Of a DNA stretch of 64,000 nt, positions 9,292 through 19,800 are shown piece by piece (position 1 is the stretch's first letter; every line of letters begins with the position of its first letter). The notes beneath the pieces were generated by a model. The model searched no databases and was not told where the DNA came from. It saw only the letters and a program-made list of their open reading frames with translations. Position numbers and translations under genes: made by a program. Location of the stretch: assembly GCA_963700395.1 (NCBI GenBank), contig CAVOXI010000008.1, positions 62,001-126,000 on the forward strand. Direction: 5' to 3'. The stretch comes from Prado023 sp963700395. GTDB taxonomy: Bacteria > Actinomycetota > Actinomycetes > S36-B12 > CAIYMF01.

Positions 9292-10119
9292 TCAGAAGCC
9301 GGCGGCCTCGAAGACCTTCCTCGCCAGAAGCGCCTGCCCACTGGCCGAGGGGTGGAAGTAGTCCACCTTCGAGATGTCTGTGAGCGCGAAGGGCGTGTCG
9401 AAGACCGCGTTCCCGTCGAACTTGCAGGCCACGGCGGCGGCCGCACACGCGGCGGCGAGGCTCCTGTTGAAGGCGACAACCCGCGCCTGCACCCGCAGTC
9501 GGCGGTCCTCGTCCGCCTTCAAGTTCGAGCTCGGGCTCTTCAACATCGACTGGCAGATGCCATAGAGGCCCCAGACGAGTCGCGCCGTCGAGGACGCCTT
9601 CCCGACCTTCCACAACTTGTACACGTCAGGGATCGAGGCGACCACGACCTGCTTCACACCCTTGGTGGCGAGTGTGGCGAACGCTGCGTCGACTCTCGTG
9701 CGGAAGTCCGCGTCCAACGTCATGTCGCCCTCGGTCCTGGTGCAGGCGTCATTGGCACCCATCAGCACAGTGACCAGGTCGGTGCCTGGGGCCACCTGAC
9801 CAGCTTGGACCGCCAGGTCGCGGATCTTGGCCCCGGAGACGGCGAGGTTGGTTCTCGTGAGGGTCGAGGTGCCGTTCGCCAACTCCAAACGCGTGTACAC
9901 CGAGTCGACCGTCGATTGCGTTCCGGTGCTCCACGAGTACGTCGGATCGGCCCTCAACAGGGACTTGATGTCGTAGGCGACGGTGATGGAGTCGCCGAGG
10001 GCGGCCATCGACGTCGGAACCTGCAACGGGCTGGGCGACACAGCTGCGTTGGCCGGCGCTCCCAACCCTGCCACCAGCGCCAGCGATCCGACTGCTGCCC
10101 AGAACCGACGTGTGCCCAT
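9292..10119 (-). CDS. secreted SGNH/GDSL-type hydrolase
   Basis: 275 residues with a Sec signal peptide (to about ANA at residue 26). The four SGNH blocks are visible: ALGDSITVAYD (nucleophile Ser), LAVSGAKI (Gly), MGANDACT (Asn), and DYFHPSASGQ with the catalytic D-x-x-H. These enzymes are extracellular esterases or lipases acting on esters of lipids, sugars or cell-wall acyl groups; the substrate is not predictable. It is convergent with the LacI gene (16 bases) and divergent from the following nuclease-fold gene. It appears monocistronic. Confidence 0.88.
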   Translation of the reverse strand: MGTRRFWAAVGSLALVAGLGAPANAAVSPSPLQVPTSMAALGDSITVAYDIKSLLRADPTYSWSTGTQSTVDSVYTRLELANGTSTLTRTNLAVSGAKIRDLAVQAGQVAPGTDLVTVLMGANDACTRTEGDMTLDADFRTRVDAAFATLATKGVKQVVVASIPDVYKLWKVGKASSTARLVWGLYGICQSMLKSPSSNLKADEDRRLRVQARVVAFNRSLAAACAAAAVACKFDGNAVFDTPFALTDISKVDYFHPSASGQALLARKVFEAAGF

Positions 10120-10253
10120 GGCGACCTCCCGCTGTCGAGTCCCCGCACCTTAGTGGGCTGATGTGCGGCACGGGAAGAGTAGGGCTCGGGCGCGTGCACC
10201 AAGGCCGTCGATCAGGACACCTCCGGCGCACCTGCTCGGATACCGTCCGGGGC

Positions 10254-11833
10254 ATGGGACTCACGCGGGCACATCGGTTGGGGATCGTCACGAGCACGGC
10301 ACTGCTGAGCGGGCTCATGGCGGCCCCTGCCGTCACGGCCGCCCCCGGCGCCGCAGCTCGGCACGAGTCACGGCCGAGGACCCCGCGGGCACCGTGAGGA
10401 TCATGGGGCGCAACCTGTACCTCGGCGCCGATGTCGGGGTGGCCCTCGAGCTGATCCCGGACATGCCCGCGGCCGCGCAGTTCATGTGGGACCAGGTGGC
10501 GGCCACGGACTTCGACCAGCGGGTGTCGCTGCTGGCTGAGGAGGCCGCCGCCGCGAAGCCGGACGTGATCGGGCTGCAGGAGGCGACCGTCTGGTCCTGC
10601 CGGCCGAAGCCGTGGAACTCGCCGGTGCCGGTGTTCGACTTCACGGAGCAGTTCCTCCAAGCGACGGCGGAGGCAGGGGTTGCCTACGAGGTGGCCTCCA
10701 AGGACGGCGCGACGGCGCAGAACCCCGGCTACGAGATCCCCTCCATCCCGTTCCTCACCACCGTCACGGACCCCGAGACGTTCCAACCCCTGTTCGGCAC
10801 CGACACCGCCGACTGCGGGTTCCTCATCGGCGACGCCCTCCTGGTGCGCGCGGACCTCGCCAAGGACGTCCAGGCCGTCGGGACCGGTGAGTACGAGGAC
10901 CGCTACGCCGTGGCACCCGTCGTCTTCACCATCGACCGCGGGTACGCGTGGGCCGACATCGCCATCGCCGGCACGACGATCCGCGCGGTGACCACCCACC
11001 TGGAGTCGCTGTGGGCTCCCGATGGTGAGGTCGCCGCCGCCCAGCAGGCCAAACAGCTGGCAGAGGATCTCTCGACCACCACGGTCCCCACGATCGTGAT
11101 CGGGGACTTCAACTCCGACCCGCGTGACCCCAGGGTGGCGGGCAGCTCGAACCCCGGCGGACAGCCCGAGGCCGGGGCCAAGTGTGCCGCCCAGCCGGAG
11201 CCCGTGACGGCCGCGAACGCCGACCCGACATGCAGCGCCTACTGGACGATGATCGACGCGGGCTTCACCGACTCCGGCCCCGACGCCATGGACCCGGCGA
11301 ACCGCACCTGGGGAGCCGACGGTGACCTGGCCGGGCCGAACCCGGAGCGCCTCGAGGTGTCGTTGGCGGAGGGCAACGACGCGGGCTTCACCGATCGCCT
11401 GGACTACGTGTTCACCCGCAATGGAGCGACGCCGGTGCGTGCGGAGGTGTTCGGCAACGAGTGGCCCGACGCCGATCAGGTGTGGTCCTGCGACGACCCG
11501 AGCCAGATCGCCACGACTGAGGCCTCGTCGGCGATCCTGGCCCAGCAGGGCTTGGCGGAGGCGATCACCGGGCGGGGTGTCTGCCTGCCCAGCGACCACG
11601 CCGGACTCCTCGCCGTGGTGGATGTGAGCGCCGGACCCCAGGGCGCGGTCGCGCAGGCTGCCCCGCCGGACCACTCATCGCTGCGGATCGGCCTCCTCGG
11701 CTGGCTGCTGATCATCCTCGGCCTCCTGCTGCTGGTCCTGCTCCTGGTCATCTGGGGCATCTACCGGCTGGCCACCAGGGGGCGGCGTCGCCGGCGCCGG
11801 GCCGAGAAGGCGGCCGCCAGCGGCCTCGCGTGA
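10254..11833 (+). CDS. secreted, membrane-anchored endonuclease/exonuclease/phosphatase-fold protein (one frameshift)
   Basis: From the ATG at 10254 a clear signal peptide is encoded (MGLTRAHRLGIVTSTALL... to AAPGAAA), but that frame stops at 10397. The mature domain continues in another frame from about 10372 (VTAEDPAGTVRIMGRNLY) to 11833. The EEP core is complete: IGLQEATVW, TTHLESLW, IGDFNSD and a C-terminal CLPSDHAGLLAV with the catalytic Asp-His. A C-terminal hydrophobic helix (GWLLIILGLLLLVLLLV) and an Arg-rich tail form a membrane anchor. A surface nuclease or phosphoesterase acting outside the cell is inferred. The frame break lies between signal and catalytic domain and is probably an indel error. 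Confidence 0.75.
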
Positions 11834-11987
11834 CCGGCCTCGCGTGACAGGCGTGAGGTGAGAGCCGAATAGCCGTTCGGTAAGGACGACTGGACCAATT
11901 CACGTGAACGTACGGGCAAGGTAAGGGGCCCCCGGGAACGGTCCGCTGGCCTTCGTGGCGACCGCGTCACGGTGCCACCATCGACGC

Positions 11988-13484
11988 ATGACAACCACGC
12001 TGGAACCACCGACGAGCACCTCCGCCGGGTTCGCGGAGGGCACCGACCCGGACGGCCCTGCCGCCGCGCGCGACGCTGCCCGCACCCACGCGCGGCGGAT
12101 CGACCAGGGTGCCGCCGGCTCGGGGAGCCGGCACACGAGTCCGCCCAGCCGCCGGTCCGCCCGGGCGCGAGGGTTCCGGCTCGATCCCGCACCGTGGGCG
12201 GCTGGGATTGTCACCATCACCGTGGGACTGTGGGTCCTCGCCGGCGGGTTGACCGCGCTGGTCGCCGGCGGAATCGACTCCGCCCTGGCGATCAGCCAGC
12301 TCTCCGGGCTCGTGGCCGCCCTGGCCGCCCTGGGCGGGCTCGTCCTCACCGCGCGACCCAGGTGGCTGGAACGGGGCGCGGGCCTGGACCGGCTCATCTC
12401 CTGGCACCGGCTCACCGGCATGACCGCGGCATTCGGGATGCTCATCCATGTCCTGGCCTCCCTGTACGCCGCCGGCGGCGGGATCACCCGGATGTGGGCC
12501 GGGCTCATCGACCTCGTGATGGGAACCGACTGGTTCGTGGCCGCGCTCGTGGCCGCCCTGCTCTTCGCGATCGTGAGCCTCACGTCGTGGCGGCGGATCC
12601 GGACCCGGATGAGCTATGAGACGTGGCACATGGTCCACCTGGCCGGATACCTCGCGGTCGCGCTCGCCTTCCCGCACGCGCTCTTCAGCGGCTCGACCCT
12701 GGGCGACAGCGCCATCGCGCGCTGGTGGTGGATCGGGCTCTACCTCGCCACGACGGCCATCATCCTTGCCAGCCGGGTCGGCGGCATCGTGGGTTCCGCG
12801 CTGCGCCCGCGCACCACCATCTCGCGGATCATCCCGGAGGCACCAGGCGTCGCCTCGCTGGTCATCACCGGCCGCGGGGTGGACCGGCTCGGCGCCCGGC
12901 CGGGGCAGTTCGTCGGCCTGCGGATCCTGACACCGGACCTCTGGTGGCAGTCGCATCCGTACTCGCTGTCCGCGACCCCGAGGTCCGGCGCCCTGCGGGT
13001 GACCGTGAAGGCACTCGGCGACGCCTCGACGCGCACGCTCAGCGTCGCTCCGGGGACCCGCGTGCTGCTCGAGGGCCCGTACGGCGGCATGACGATGGAC
13101 CAGGCGGGTGGTCATCGCGTGCTGCTGATCGGTGCCGGTGTGGGGCTGGCCCCGATGCGCGCCCTGCTCGAGGACGCCACCCCCGCGCACGCGCCCCTGG
13201 TCCTGGCCCGGGCTCACACCCCGGCGGACCTGCCCCTGGCCGGTGAGCTCGACCAGCTGGCCCGGGCTCGCGGCGGGGCGATGATCCCCGTGACCGGCCC
13301 GCGCACCTCGTTCCCCGGGGGGAACCCGTTCACGGCCGAGGCCCTGGCCGCGAACATCCCCGACCTGCGGGCCCGCGCGGCGTTCGTCTGCGGCCCCAAG
13401 GCGCTGCAGGACCGCGTGTGCCGCGAGCTCGAGCGAGCCGGGGTGCCACGCGAGCAGATCCATTCCGAACGATTCGGCTGGTAG
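11988..13484 (+). CDS. ferric-reductase-like transmembrane flavocytochrome (FAD/NAD(P)H-binding)
   Basis: 498 residues. After a Pro/Arg-rich cytoplasmic N-terminus, six helices form a ferric-reductase-like heme domain with His ligands in SWHRLTGM, MLIHVLAS and ETWHMVHLAGY (about residues 130-240). The C-terminal half is a ferredoxin-reductase module: the FAD segment SHPYSLSA, LEGPYGGM, and the nucleotide loop LIGAGVGLAPMRALL. It would move electrons from cytosolic NAD(P)H across the membrane through heme. I chose the ATG at 11988 over an upstream GTG. It is the first gene of an operon with an FMN-binding protein (9 bases downstream) and ApbE. A GGTAAGG half-element of an iron-box type lies about 60 bases upstream. 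Confidence 0.87.
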   Translation: MTTTLEPPTSTSAGFAEGTDPDGPAAARDAARTHARRIDQGAAGSGSRHTSPPSRRSARARGFRLDPAPWAAGIVTITVGLWVLAGGLTALVAGGIDSALAISQLSGLVAALAALGGLVLTARPRWLERGAGLDRLISWHRLTGMTAAFGMLIHVLASLYAAGGGITRMWAGLIDLVMGTDWFVAALVAALLFAIVSLTSWRRIRTRMSYETWHMVHLAGYLAVALAFPHALFSGSTLGDSAIARWWWIGLYLATTAIILASRVGGIVGSALRPRTTISRIIPEAPGVASLVITGRGVDRLGARPGQFVGLRILTPDLWWQSHPYSLSATPRSGALRVTVKALGDASTRTLSVAPGTRVLLEGPYGGMTMDQAGGHRVLLIGAGVGLAPMRALLEDATPAHAPLVLARAHTPADLPLAGELDQLARARGGAMIPVTGPRTSFPGGNPFTAEALAANIPDLRARAAFVCGPKALQDRVCRELERAGVPREQIHSERFGW

Positions 13485-13493
13485 GAGTCCGAC

Positions 13494-14054
13494 ATGAGCG
13501 AGCTTATGAAGCGCGCGACCCCCGGCCTGGCACTTGCGGGCGTCGCCCTGGCCAGTGTCTGGATGTTCGACCCGGCACTGCATCCCGAGGTCACGAACGC
13601 CGCCGCGTCGACGGGGACGACGGACTCCGGCTCGACCGACTCCGGGTCCGACCGACTCCGGGTCGACCGACTCGGGTTCGACCGACTCCGGTTCGACTCC
13701 GGGTCCACCGATTCCGGTTCGACCGACTCCGGCTCCACCGACTCGGGTTCCACCTCGGGATCGGCCTCAGCGGACTGCAGCAACGCGACCTCCGTCACCG
13801 GAGACCCGGCGATGACCCCGTGGGGACCCGTCCAGGTCCGCATGGACTTCGCCGCTGACGGCACGGTCTGCTCGGTGCAGGCGCTGACCTACCCGGACGG
13901 CGACCACAAGTCCGCGATGATCAACAGCCAGGCGATCCCCTATCTTGACGCCGCGGCGAGCGAGCAGGGCGTCGAGTTCGACGGGGTCTCCGGGGCGACC
14001 TACACGACAGAGGCCTACCGGGAGTCGATGCAGTCCATCCTGGACCAGCGATGA
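13494..14054 (+). CDS. secreted FMN-binding domain protein with Ser/Asp/Gly repeat linker
   Basis: 186 residues: a short N-terminal membrane/signal segment, a low-complexity linker of DSGST pentads (about 42-86), and a C-terminal FMN_bind domain. The flavinylation site is visible as DGVSGATYT, matching the D-x-x-(S/T)-G-A-T motif whose Thr receives FMN from ApbE. The downstream ApbE gene overlaps this gene by 4 bases (ATGA). The protein probably carries covalent FMN outside the membrane and receives electrons from the ferric-reductase-like partner. Within the linker three pentads are read as DRLRV/DRLGF/DRLRF because of two compensating indels (see the repeat entry). An AGGAG site precedes the ATG. 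Confidence 0.85.
   Translation: MSELMKRATPGLALAGVALASVWMFDPALHPEVTNAAASTGTTDSGSTDSGSDRLRVDRLGFDRLRFDSGSTDSGSTDSGSTDSGSTSGSASADCSNATSVTGDPAMTPWGPVQVRMDFAADGTVCSVQALTYPDGDHKSAMINSQAIPYLDAAASEQGVEFDGVSGATYTTEAYRESMQSILDQR
13622..13752 (+). repeat. 15-bp tandem repeat encoding DSGST pentads
   Basis: About eight imperfect copies of a 15-bp unit of the form GACTCCGGNTCNACC encode a flexible Asp-Ser-Gly-Ser-Thr linker. From about 13650 the repeat is shifted by one base (an extra C in GGGTCCGACC) and returns to register near 13697, so the middle copies encode Arg/Leu-rich sequence in the annotated frame. In the neighbouring frame the same bases read as regular DSGST. This is either slippage polymorphism or sequencing error. 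Confidence 0.75.
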
Positions 14055-14858
14055 GACGGTGGGCCTGGCCCACGATGGGCTCGTACGCGTCGCTGGCCGT
14101 ACCCGCGGGCCCGTCGGGGCAGGACGACCTCGAGCGCACCGTGGCCCAGGTCCGCGAGTGGCTGGAGGATGTCGAGTCCGCACTCTCCCCCTACCGGGAG
14201 GACAGCGACCTGTGCCGCTGGCGCACCGGCGCCGTTCCCCTGCCCTCCTGCTCCCCCCTGCTCGGCGAGGTGATTGAGGCGGTCAGCTCGCTGGAGGACC
14301 TCACTGACGGGGGCTTCCGGCCCTACGACCGGCAGGGCCGATTCGACCCCACCGGGTACGTCAAGGGATGGGCCGTCGAACGGGCCGTCGGGATCCTGAC
14401 CGCTGCCGGGGTCACCGACGCGTTCTTCGGGGTCGGGGGTGACATCCAGATGATCGGTCGAACCGGTACCGGCCGGTCCGTGGCGGGTGGCCGTGACGGA
14501 CCCGGCGGACGAGCGCCGGATCGTGGCCGTCGTCCAGGCCCCCGCCGACGGTCGACCGTTCGCGGTCGCGACGTCCGGGGCGGCACAGCGTGGCGACCAC
14601 ATCTGGGCCGGGCTCGGTGGACGACCCGACGGTTCGACCCCTGGGGACTCGCTGGCCAGCGTGACGGTGGTCGGTCCGGACCTCGGGCAGGTCGACGCCT
14701 TCGCGACCGCGATCTGGGCGCTGGCCAAGGACCGGCCACTCGCCGAGGCCTGGAGCTGGCTCCCAGGCGACGAGTACCAGGCCCTCGCGGTCCTGAGCTC
14801 CGGGAGCGTCCGCCAGACCGCGGCGATGGGCTCCCACCTGGTGCGCGCGGCTGCGTGA
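14051..14858 (+). CDS. apbE: FAD:protein FMN transferase, ApbE family (one frameshift)
   Basis: About 268 residues after repair. ApbE hallmarks: an early active-site region with SALSPYREDSDLCRW, the FAD/Mg motif DPTGYVKGWAVERA, VGGDIQM, and later SGAAQRGDHIW, followed by TVVGPDLGQVDAFATA. The first frame runs to about 14474, then reading continues in the next frame as PWRVAVTDPADERR to the TGA at 14858. Deleting one C in GGCCGG near 14473 restores it. It transfers FMN from FAD onto the Thr of the neighbouring FMN-binding protein. The gene overlaps that partner by 4 bases, so the substrate assignment is strong. Confidence 0.87.
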
Positions 14859-14921
14859 CCTTCCCGCGCCCCGGCGGGATAGAGTCCGGCGAACCTCACA
14901 CCGAGCCCCTGGGGAGTGCCG

Positions 14922-16653
14922 ATGTCACGCGTCGCCGACGCAGTCCGCGAGACCGGCATCTCGCTTGCCACGGTCTTCCGCAACCCCGGACTGCGCCGGA
15001 TCAACCTTGCGTTCGCCGGCTCGGCGCTCGGCGACTGGGCCTACGGGACGGCCATCCTCATCTGGGCCTACGACGTGGGCGGAGCCCGAGCCGTCGGCAT
15101 CTGGTACACGGTGCGCCTGGTCCTGATGACGATCGTCACGCCGTTCGCCTCGACCATCGTCGATCGGCTGCCGCGCAAGGTGGTCATGATCAGCACCGAC
15201 GTGATCAGGGCGGCACTCTGCTTCACCGTGGCCGGCCTGATCTGGGCTGACGCCCCGCCGTGGACGGTGTTCGTGCTCGCGACACTCGCTCCCCTGGTGG
15301 GAGCCCCGTTCCGTCCTGCCGTCGCCGCGCTCACACCCAAGCTCGTGAACACCCCGGACGAGCTGACGGCGGCGAACGGGACGGCGAGCACCATCGAGAG
15401 CCTCGCGTTCTTCTTCGGCCCGGCCATCGGCGCCATCCTGGTGACCGCGATCGGCGTCCCCATCGTGGTGGTGTTCAACGCGCTGACCTTCCTGTGGTCG
15501 GCCGCGCTCGTCAGCCGGATCTGCGGTTCCCTCCGAGGAGCCGGTCGAGGCGCCAGAGCCTGTGCAGTCCCTCGTGGGGGCGGCCACGAGCGAACCCGCC
15601 ACGGACACGCTGGCGGACGCCCCAGCCGCCGTGACCGAGGAGAAGCAGCAGGGCTTCTTCATGGAGTCCATGGAGGGTTTCAAGGCGATCTGGAGGGACC
15701 CGGACCTGCGAGTCGTCTCAGGGGTCTACTCCGCGCAGACGATCGTTGCCGGTGCGTCGGTGGTGTTCGGCATCGAGATGGCCGTGCAGATGACGGACTT
15801 CGGCTCAGCGGGCGTCGGCTACATCGACAGTGCCTTCGGCGTGGGTGCGCTCCTGGGCGGTCTCGTGGCAGTCGGCCGGTCGTCGATCGGCAAGCTCGGG
15901 ACGGACTTCGGCATCGGCGTCATCTTCTGGGCCCTGCCCCTGCTGCTGGCCGCGATCTGGCCGCAGATGTGGGCGGCCTTCCTCGCCGTGTTCATCCTGG
16001 GCATGGCGAACCCCGTGGTCGACGTGAACGCCTCCACGATCCTCCAGCGCAAGACCGCCGACGACGTGATGGGCCGGGTGTTCGGAGCCCTCGACACCGC
16101 CCTCATCGGTGCCATGGCCCTGGGGTCGGCCGTCATGCCGATCATGATCCACTTCTGGGGCCTGCAGTGGTCGCTGGCGATCCTCGCGATCGTGGTCTCC
16201 GCGTCCGTGCTTCCTGCCTTCGGACGCCTGAAGGCCATGGATACGGCGTTGCGCGAGCCCGAGGGACTCGCCCTGCTCCGCCAGGTCCCGCTGTTCGCAC
16301 CGCTCGAGCTGAAGTCGCTGGAGCGCATCGCCCAGCAGCTGGTGCGCATCGAAGTGCCTGCCGGCGATGTCCTCATCCGCGAGGGCGACGAGGGAGACCG
16401 CTTCTACGTCATCGAGTCGGGGCAGATGACGGCCACGTTCGAAGGAGCGGTGCTTCGGCAGATGGGTCCGGGCGACCCGTTCGGAGAGATCGCCCTGCTG
16501 CGCGACGTCCCGCGGACCGCGACCGTCGTGGCGGACGAGCAGACGGTCGTCCACGCCTTGGATCGCGCGGACTTCCTCGATGCCGTGTCCGGGAACAGCG
16601 AGGTCAACAATGCAGCCGACGACCTGATCTCCAAGCGGATCCCGACGTACTGA
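14922..16653 (+). CDS. MFS transporter fused to C-terminal cNMP-binding domain (one frameshift)
   Basis: About 577 residues after repair. Residues 1-420 are a 12-helix major facilitator (start MSRVADAVRETG; GDWAYGTAILIWAYD in helix 1). The last ~130 residues are a cyclic-nucleotide-binding fold with REGDEGDRFYVIESG and the phosphate-binding cassette FGEIALLRDVPRTATV, keeping the Glu and Arg that contact cAMP. The frame changes between SRI (about 15520) and PSEEPVEAPEPVQ (about 15530); removing one base joins them inside the central cytoplasmic loop. Transport gated by cAMP is inferred from the fusion. A second MFS-cNMP gene lies on the other side of the large cyclase gene. Confidence 0.82.
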
Positions 16654-16724
16654 TCCGCGGGGATCCAGCGTCGCTGATCCGGCGATACCGGGGGGCAGGA
16701 TGTCACAATCCGGCCAGCGGGCGT

Positions 16725-16754
16725 CGTGATCCGACCGCAGGGAGCCGGATCACG
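16725..16754 (+). terminator. stem-loop upstream of the large cyclase gene
   Basis: A perfect 9-bp inverted repeat, CGTGATCCG...CGGATCACG, with a 12-base loop, located 71 bases after the MFS-cNMP stop and 53 bases before the cyclase start. It may terminate the transporter message or be an operator or leader structure for the cyclase gene. There is no U tract, so the terminator call is tentative. Confidence 0.45.
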
Positions 16755-16807
16755 CCCCCGATGACTTCCGGGACGGGGGCGGCGATGCGGCGAGGGGACG
16801 AGTCCCG

Positions 16808-19800
16808 ATGACATGCGCGTCGTGCGGCACCGACCTCCCGCAGAACGCGAAGTTCTGCGCCGAGTGCGGCACCCCCGTGGCGGTGCGCGCGTGTCCCGCG
16901 TGCGGCATCCCGGCGGAGCGCGGCCGCTTCTGCATGGAGTGCGGGGCGCCGATCGACGGAGCCCCCTCGGCGCATGTCCCGGGCTCCGATGCCGGATCGC
17001 TGCAGCAGCCCGTCGCCGAGCGGCGGGTCACTTCCGTCCTGTTCGGCGACCTCGTCGGGTTCACCAGCCTCTCGGAGTCCAGGGACTCCGAGGATGTCCG
17101 CGAGCTGCTGTCGCACTACTTCGACCTCTGCCGCACGGTCATCGGCCGCTACGGCGGAACGGTGGAGAAGTTCATCGGCGACGCGGTGATGGCAGTCTGG
17201 GGCGTGCCCACCGCCCACGAGGACGACGCCGAGCGGGCCGTGCGGGCAGGGCTGGAGATCGCGGAGTCCGTCGCCGCCATGGGTGCCAGCCTGCAGGCAC
17301 CCGACCTGGCCATGCGAGTCGGCGTCGTGACCGGCGAGGTCGCGGTGACCCTCGGCGCGACGGGTCAGGGCATGGTGGCCGGCGATGCGGTGAACACGGC
17401 GGCACGCGTTCAGTCCGCGGCGACACCCGGCCGCGTGTGGGTCGACGAGACGACACGCCTGCTGAGCTCGGCGGCCATCTCCTTCACCGAGGTCGGGGAG
17501 CACGTGCTCAAGGGCAAGGCGGAGCCGGCCCCGCTCTGGGAGGCCGGGGCGGTCGTCGCGGCAGTCGGGGGCGGGCAGCGTGTGGACGGCCTCGAGGCGC
17601 CCCTGACGGGCCGCGACCGCGAGCTGCGGCTCATCAAGGAGCTCTTCCACGCCGCCGTCGAATCCGGGCGACCCCGCCTGGTGGTGATCGATGGTGAGCC
17701 GGGCGTCGGAAAGTCGCGCCTGGTCTGGGAGTTCGAGAAGTACATCGACGGATTGCGGGCCACGACCTGGTGGCACCGCGGGCGTTGCCTGGCCTACGGC
17801 GACGGCGTCGCCTTCTGGGCCCTCTCCGAGGCTGTCCGCGCACGGCTGGGACTCGTCGAGGGCGATGTCGGCGATGTGGTCCAGGAGCACCTCGAGGACA
17901 CTCTCGCGCGACTCGTCGAGGACCCGACCGAACGGGATTGGCTGCGCCCCCGCCTGGCCGTGCTGGTCGGGGCCGGGGGAGGCGGGTTCGCACGCGAGGA
18001 TCTCTTCGCCGCCTGGACCGCGTTCTTCGAGCACCTTGCGGCCGGCGGAGGGGCGAACGATCCCGGCCCGGTCGTACTGGTCATCGATGATGCGCAGTAC
18101 GCAGACGAGGGCCTCCTCGACTTCGTCGACCACCTCCTTGCCACCGCACAATGCGCGGTGTTCGTCGTGGCCCTGGCCCGCCCGGAACTGCTTGCCCGTC
18201 GCCATGACCTCGGCGGTCGGCGGTCAACGGTGGTACGGGTGGACCCGCTCGACGACACCGCGATGGGAAGGTTGCTCGACGGACTGGTGGAGGGGCTTTC
18301 CCCAGCGACACGCCTGGCGCTGATAGACCACGCCGAAGGGGTCCCCCTGTTCGCGGTGGAGACGATCCGGGCACTGATCGACCGGGACGCGGTGATCCCC
18401 CGGGAGGGTCGCTACGTGCCGGCGGACGGCGTGGAGGTGGACCTCGACGCGATCGGTGCCCCAGCCTCCCTCCAGGCGTTGATCGCCGCCCGGCTCGATG
18501 CGCTCAGCCCAGCGGAACGGCGGGTGGTGACAGACGCGAGCGTCCTGGGCGCCGCGTTCAGCCGGGAGGGGGTGGCCCACCTGGACCAGGAGGACGGCGA
18601 CCTCGAGGCCATCCTCAATTCGCTGGTGCGCAAGGAGATCATCGTCCTGACGACTGACCGGTTCTCAGCCGACGTGGGTCAGTACCGGTTCGTGCAGGCG
18701 ATGGTCCGACAGGTCGCGTACGGCACCCAGTCCCGTCGGGACCGCAAGCAACGTCACCTCGCGGCTGCGGACTATCTCTCGGCAGAACCCGATGCCGCCG
18801 ACCTGGCCGTCGTGATCGCCCAGCACGTCCTGGACGCGCTCGACGCATCCGGCGCGTCCGACCCGGACCGCGAGCACCTCACAGCCCGTGCCCGGGACCT
18901 GCTCGTGGCCGGTGCCGCCCGGGCGAAGTCCCTCGGCTCGCACGGCGAGGCGCAGAGGCTCCTGGAGACCGCCCTGCTCCGCAGCGATGGGGGTGACAAG
19001 GCGGTTCTGGCGCACCTGCACCAGGACGCTTCCGGCGCAGCGATGGATGCGGGCGACTTCTCCGGCGCACTGCGCCACGCTGATGAGGCCACGAGACGCT
19101 TCGACGAGCTGGACATGCCCATCGAGGCAGGTATCGGTGCAGCGACACTGGCCATGACCATGGCCGCAACCGGCGACAACAAGGGAGCGATGGAAACGGC
19201 GCTTCCCCGCTGGGTCGCCCTCGAGGGGGTAGCCGGGGCCGAGCCGGCCCTCTTGAGACTGGGCAGGGCGCTGACGAGTGCGAGCTTCGGCCTCGGGAAG
19301 CTGGATTCCGTCGCACAGTACGCCGATCGTTCGATACTGATCGCCGAGATGGTCGGCGACCCCGAGGCCCTCTCCACGGCGTTCCGGCAGTCGGGACTTC
19401 GCTACCACTCCCTCGGTGCCCCGATCACGGCGGCCACGTACTACCGGGGTTCTGCAGACATAGCGCGCCGGTTCGGGCTGGACAACGCCCTGACGGGTGC
19501 GCTGAGCAACCAGGTTGCCGTGGCGTTCGGCCACGACCTGGACGCAGCCCTGACGATTGGCCGAGAAGCGGTCGAGGCCGCACGCCGTAGTGGCGTGCGG
19601 CCAAGCATCGACCTGGCCGCTGGCAACTACCTGCTGTCGCTCTGGACCGCGGGGCGGTTGGCTGAGGCAGCGGAGGTTCATGGGTCAGCCTGGGAGAGTG
19701 TGGTCGATCCCGGATCGCGGCTCATGCTGAAAGCAGTGCGACGTTGGCTGGCTGAGGCCACTGGATCGGCTCCCGAGCCGACCGCCCAGCCAACCGACCC

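Noticed and set aside
11880..11987. A complete iron box upstream of the ferric-reductase-like gene
   Set aside because: Only the left half (AGGTAAGG) fits; the right half is G/C-rich and does not match, so it is not listed as a site.
8098..16708. Repeated ATGTCACAA upstream of gguA (about 8100) and of the large cyclase (about 16699) as CRP sites
   Set aside because: Only one half-site is present in each case; the partner TGTGA half at the right distance is missing.
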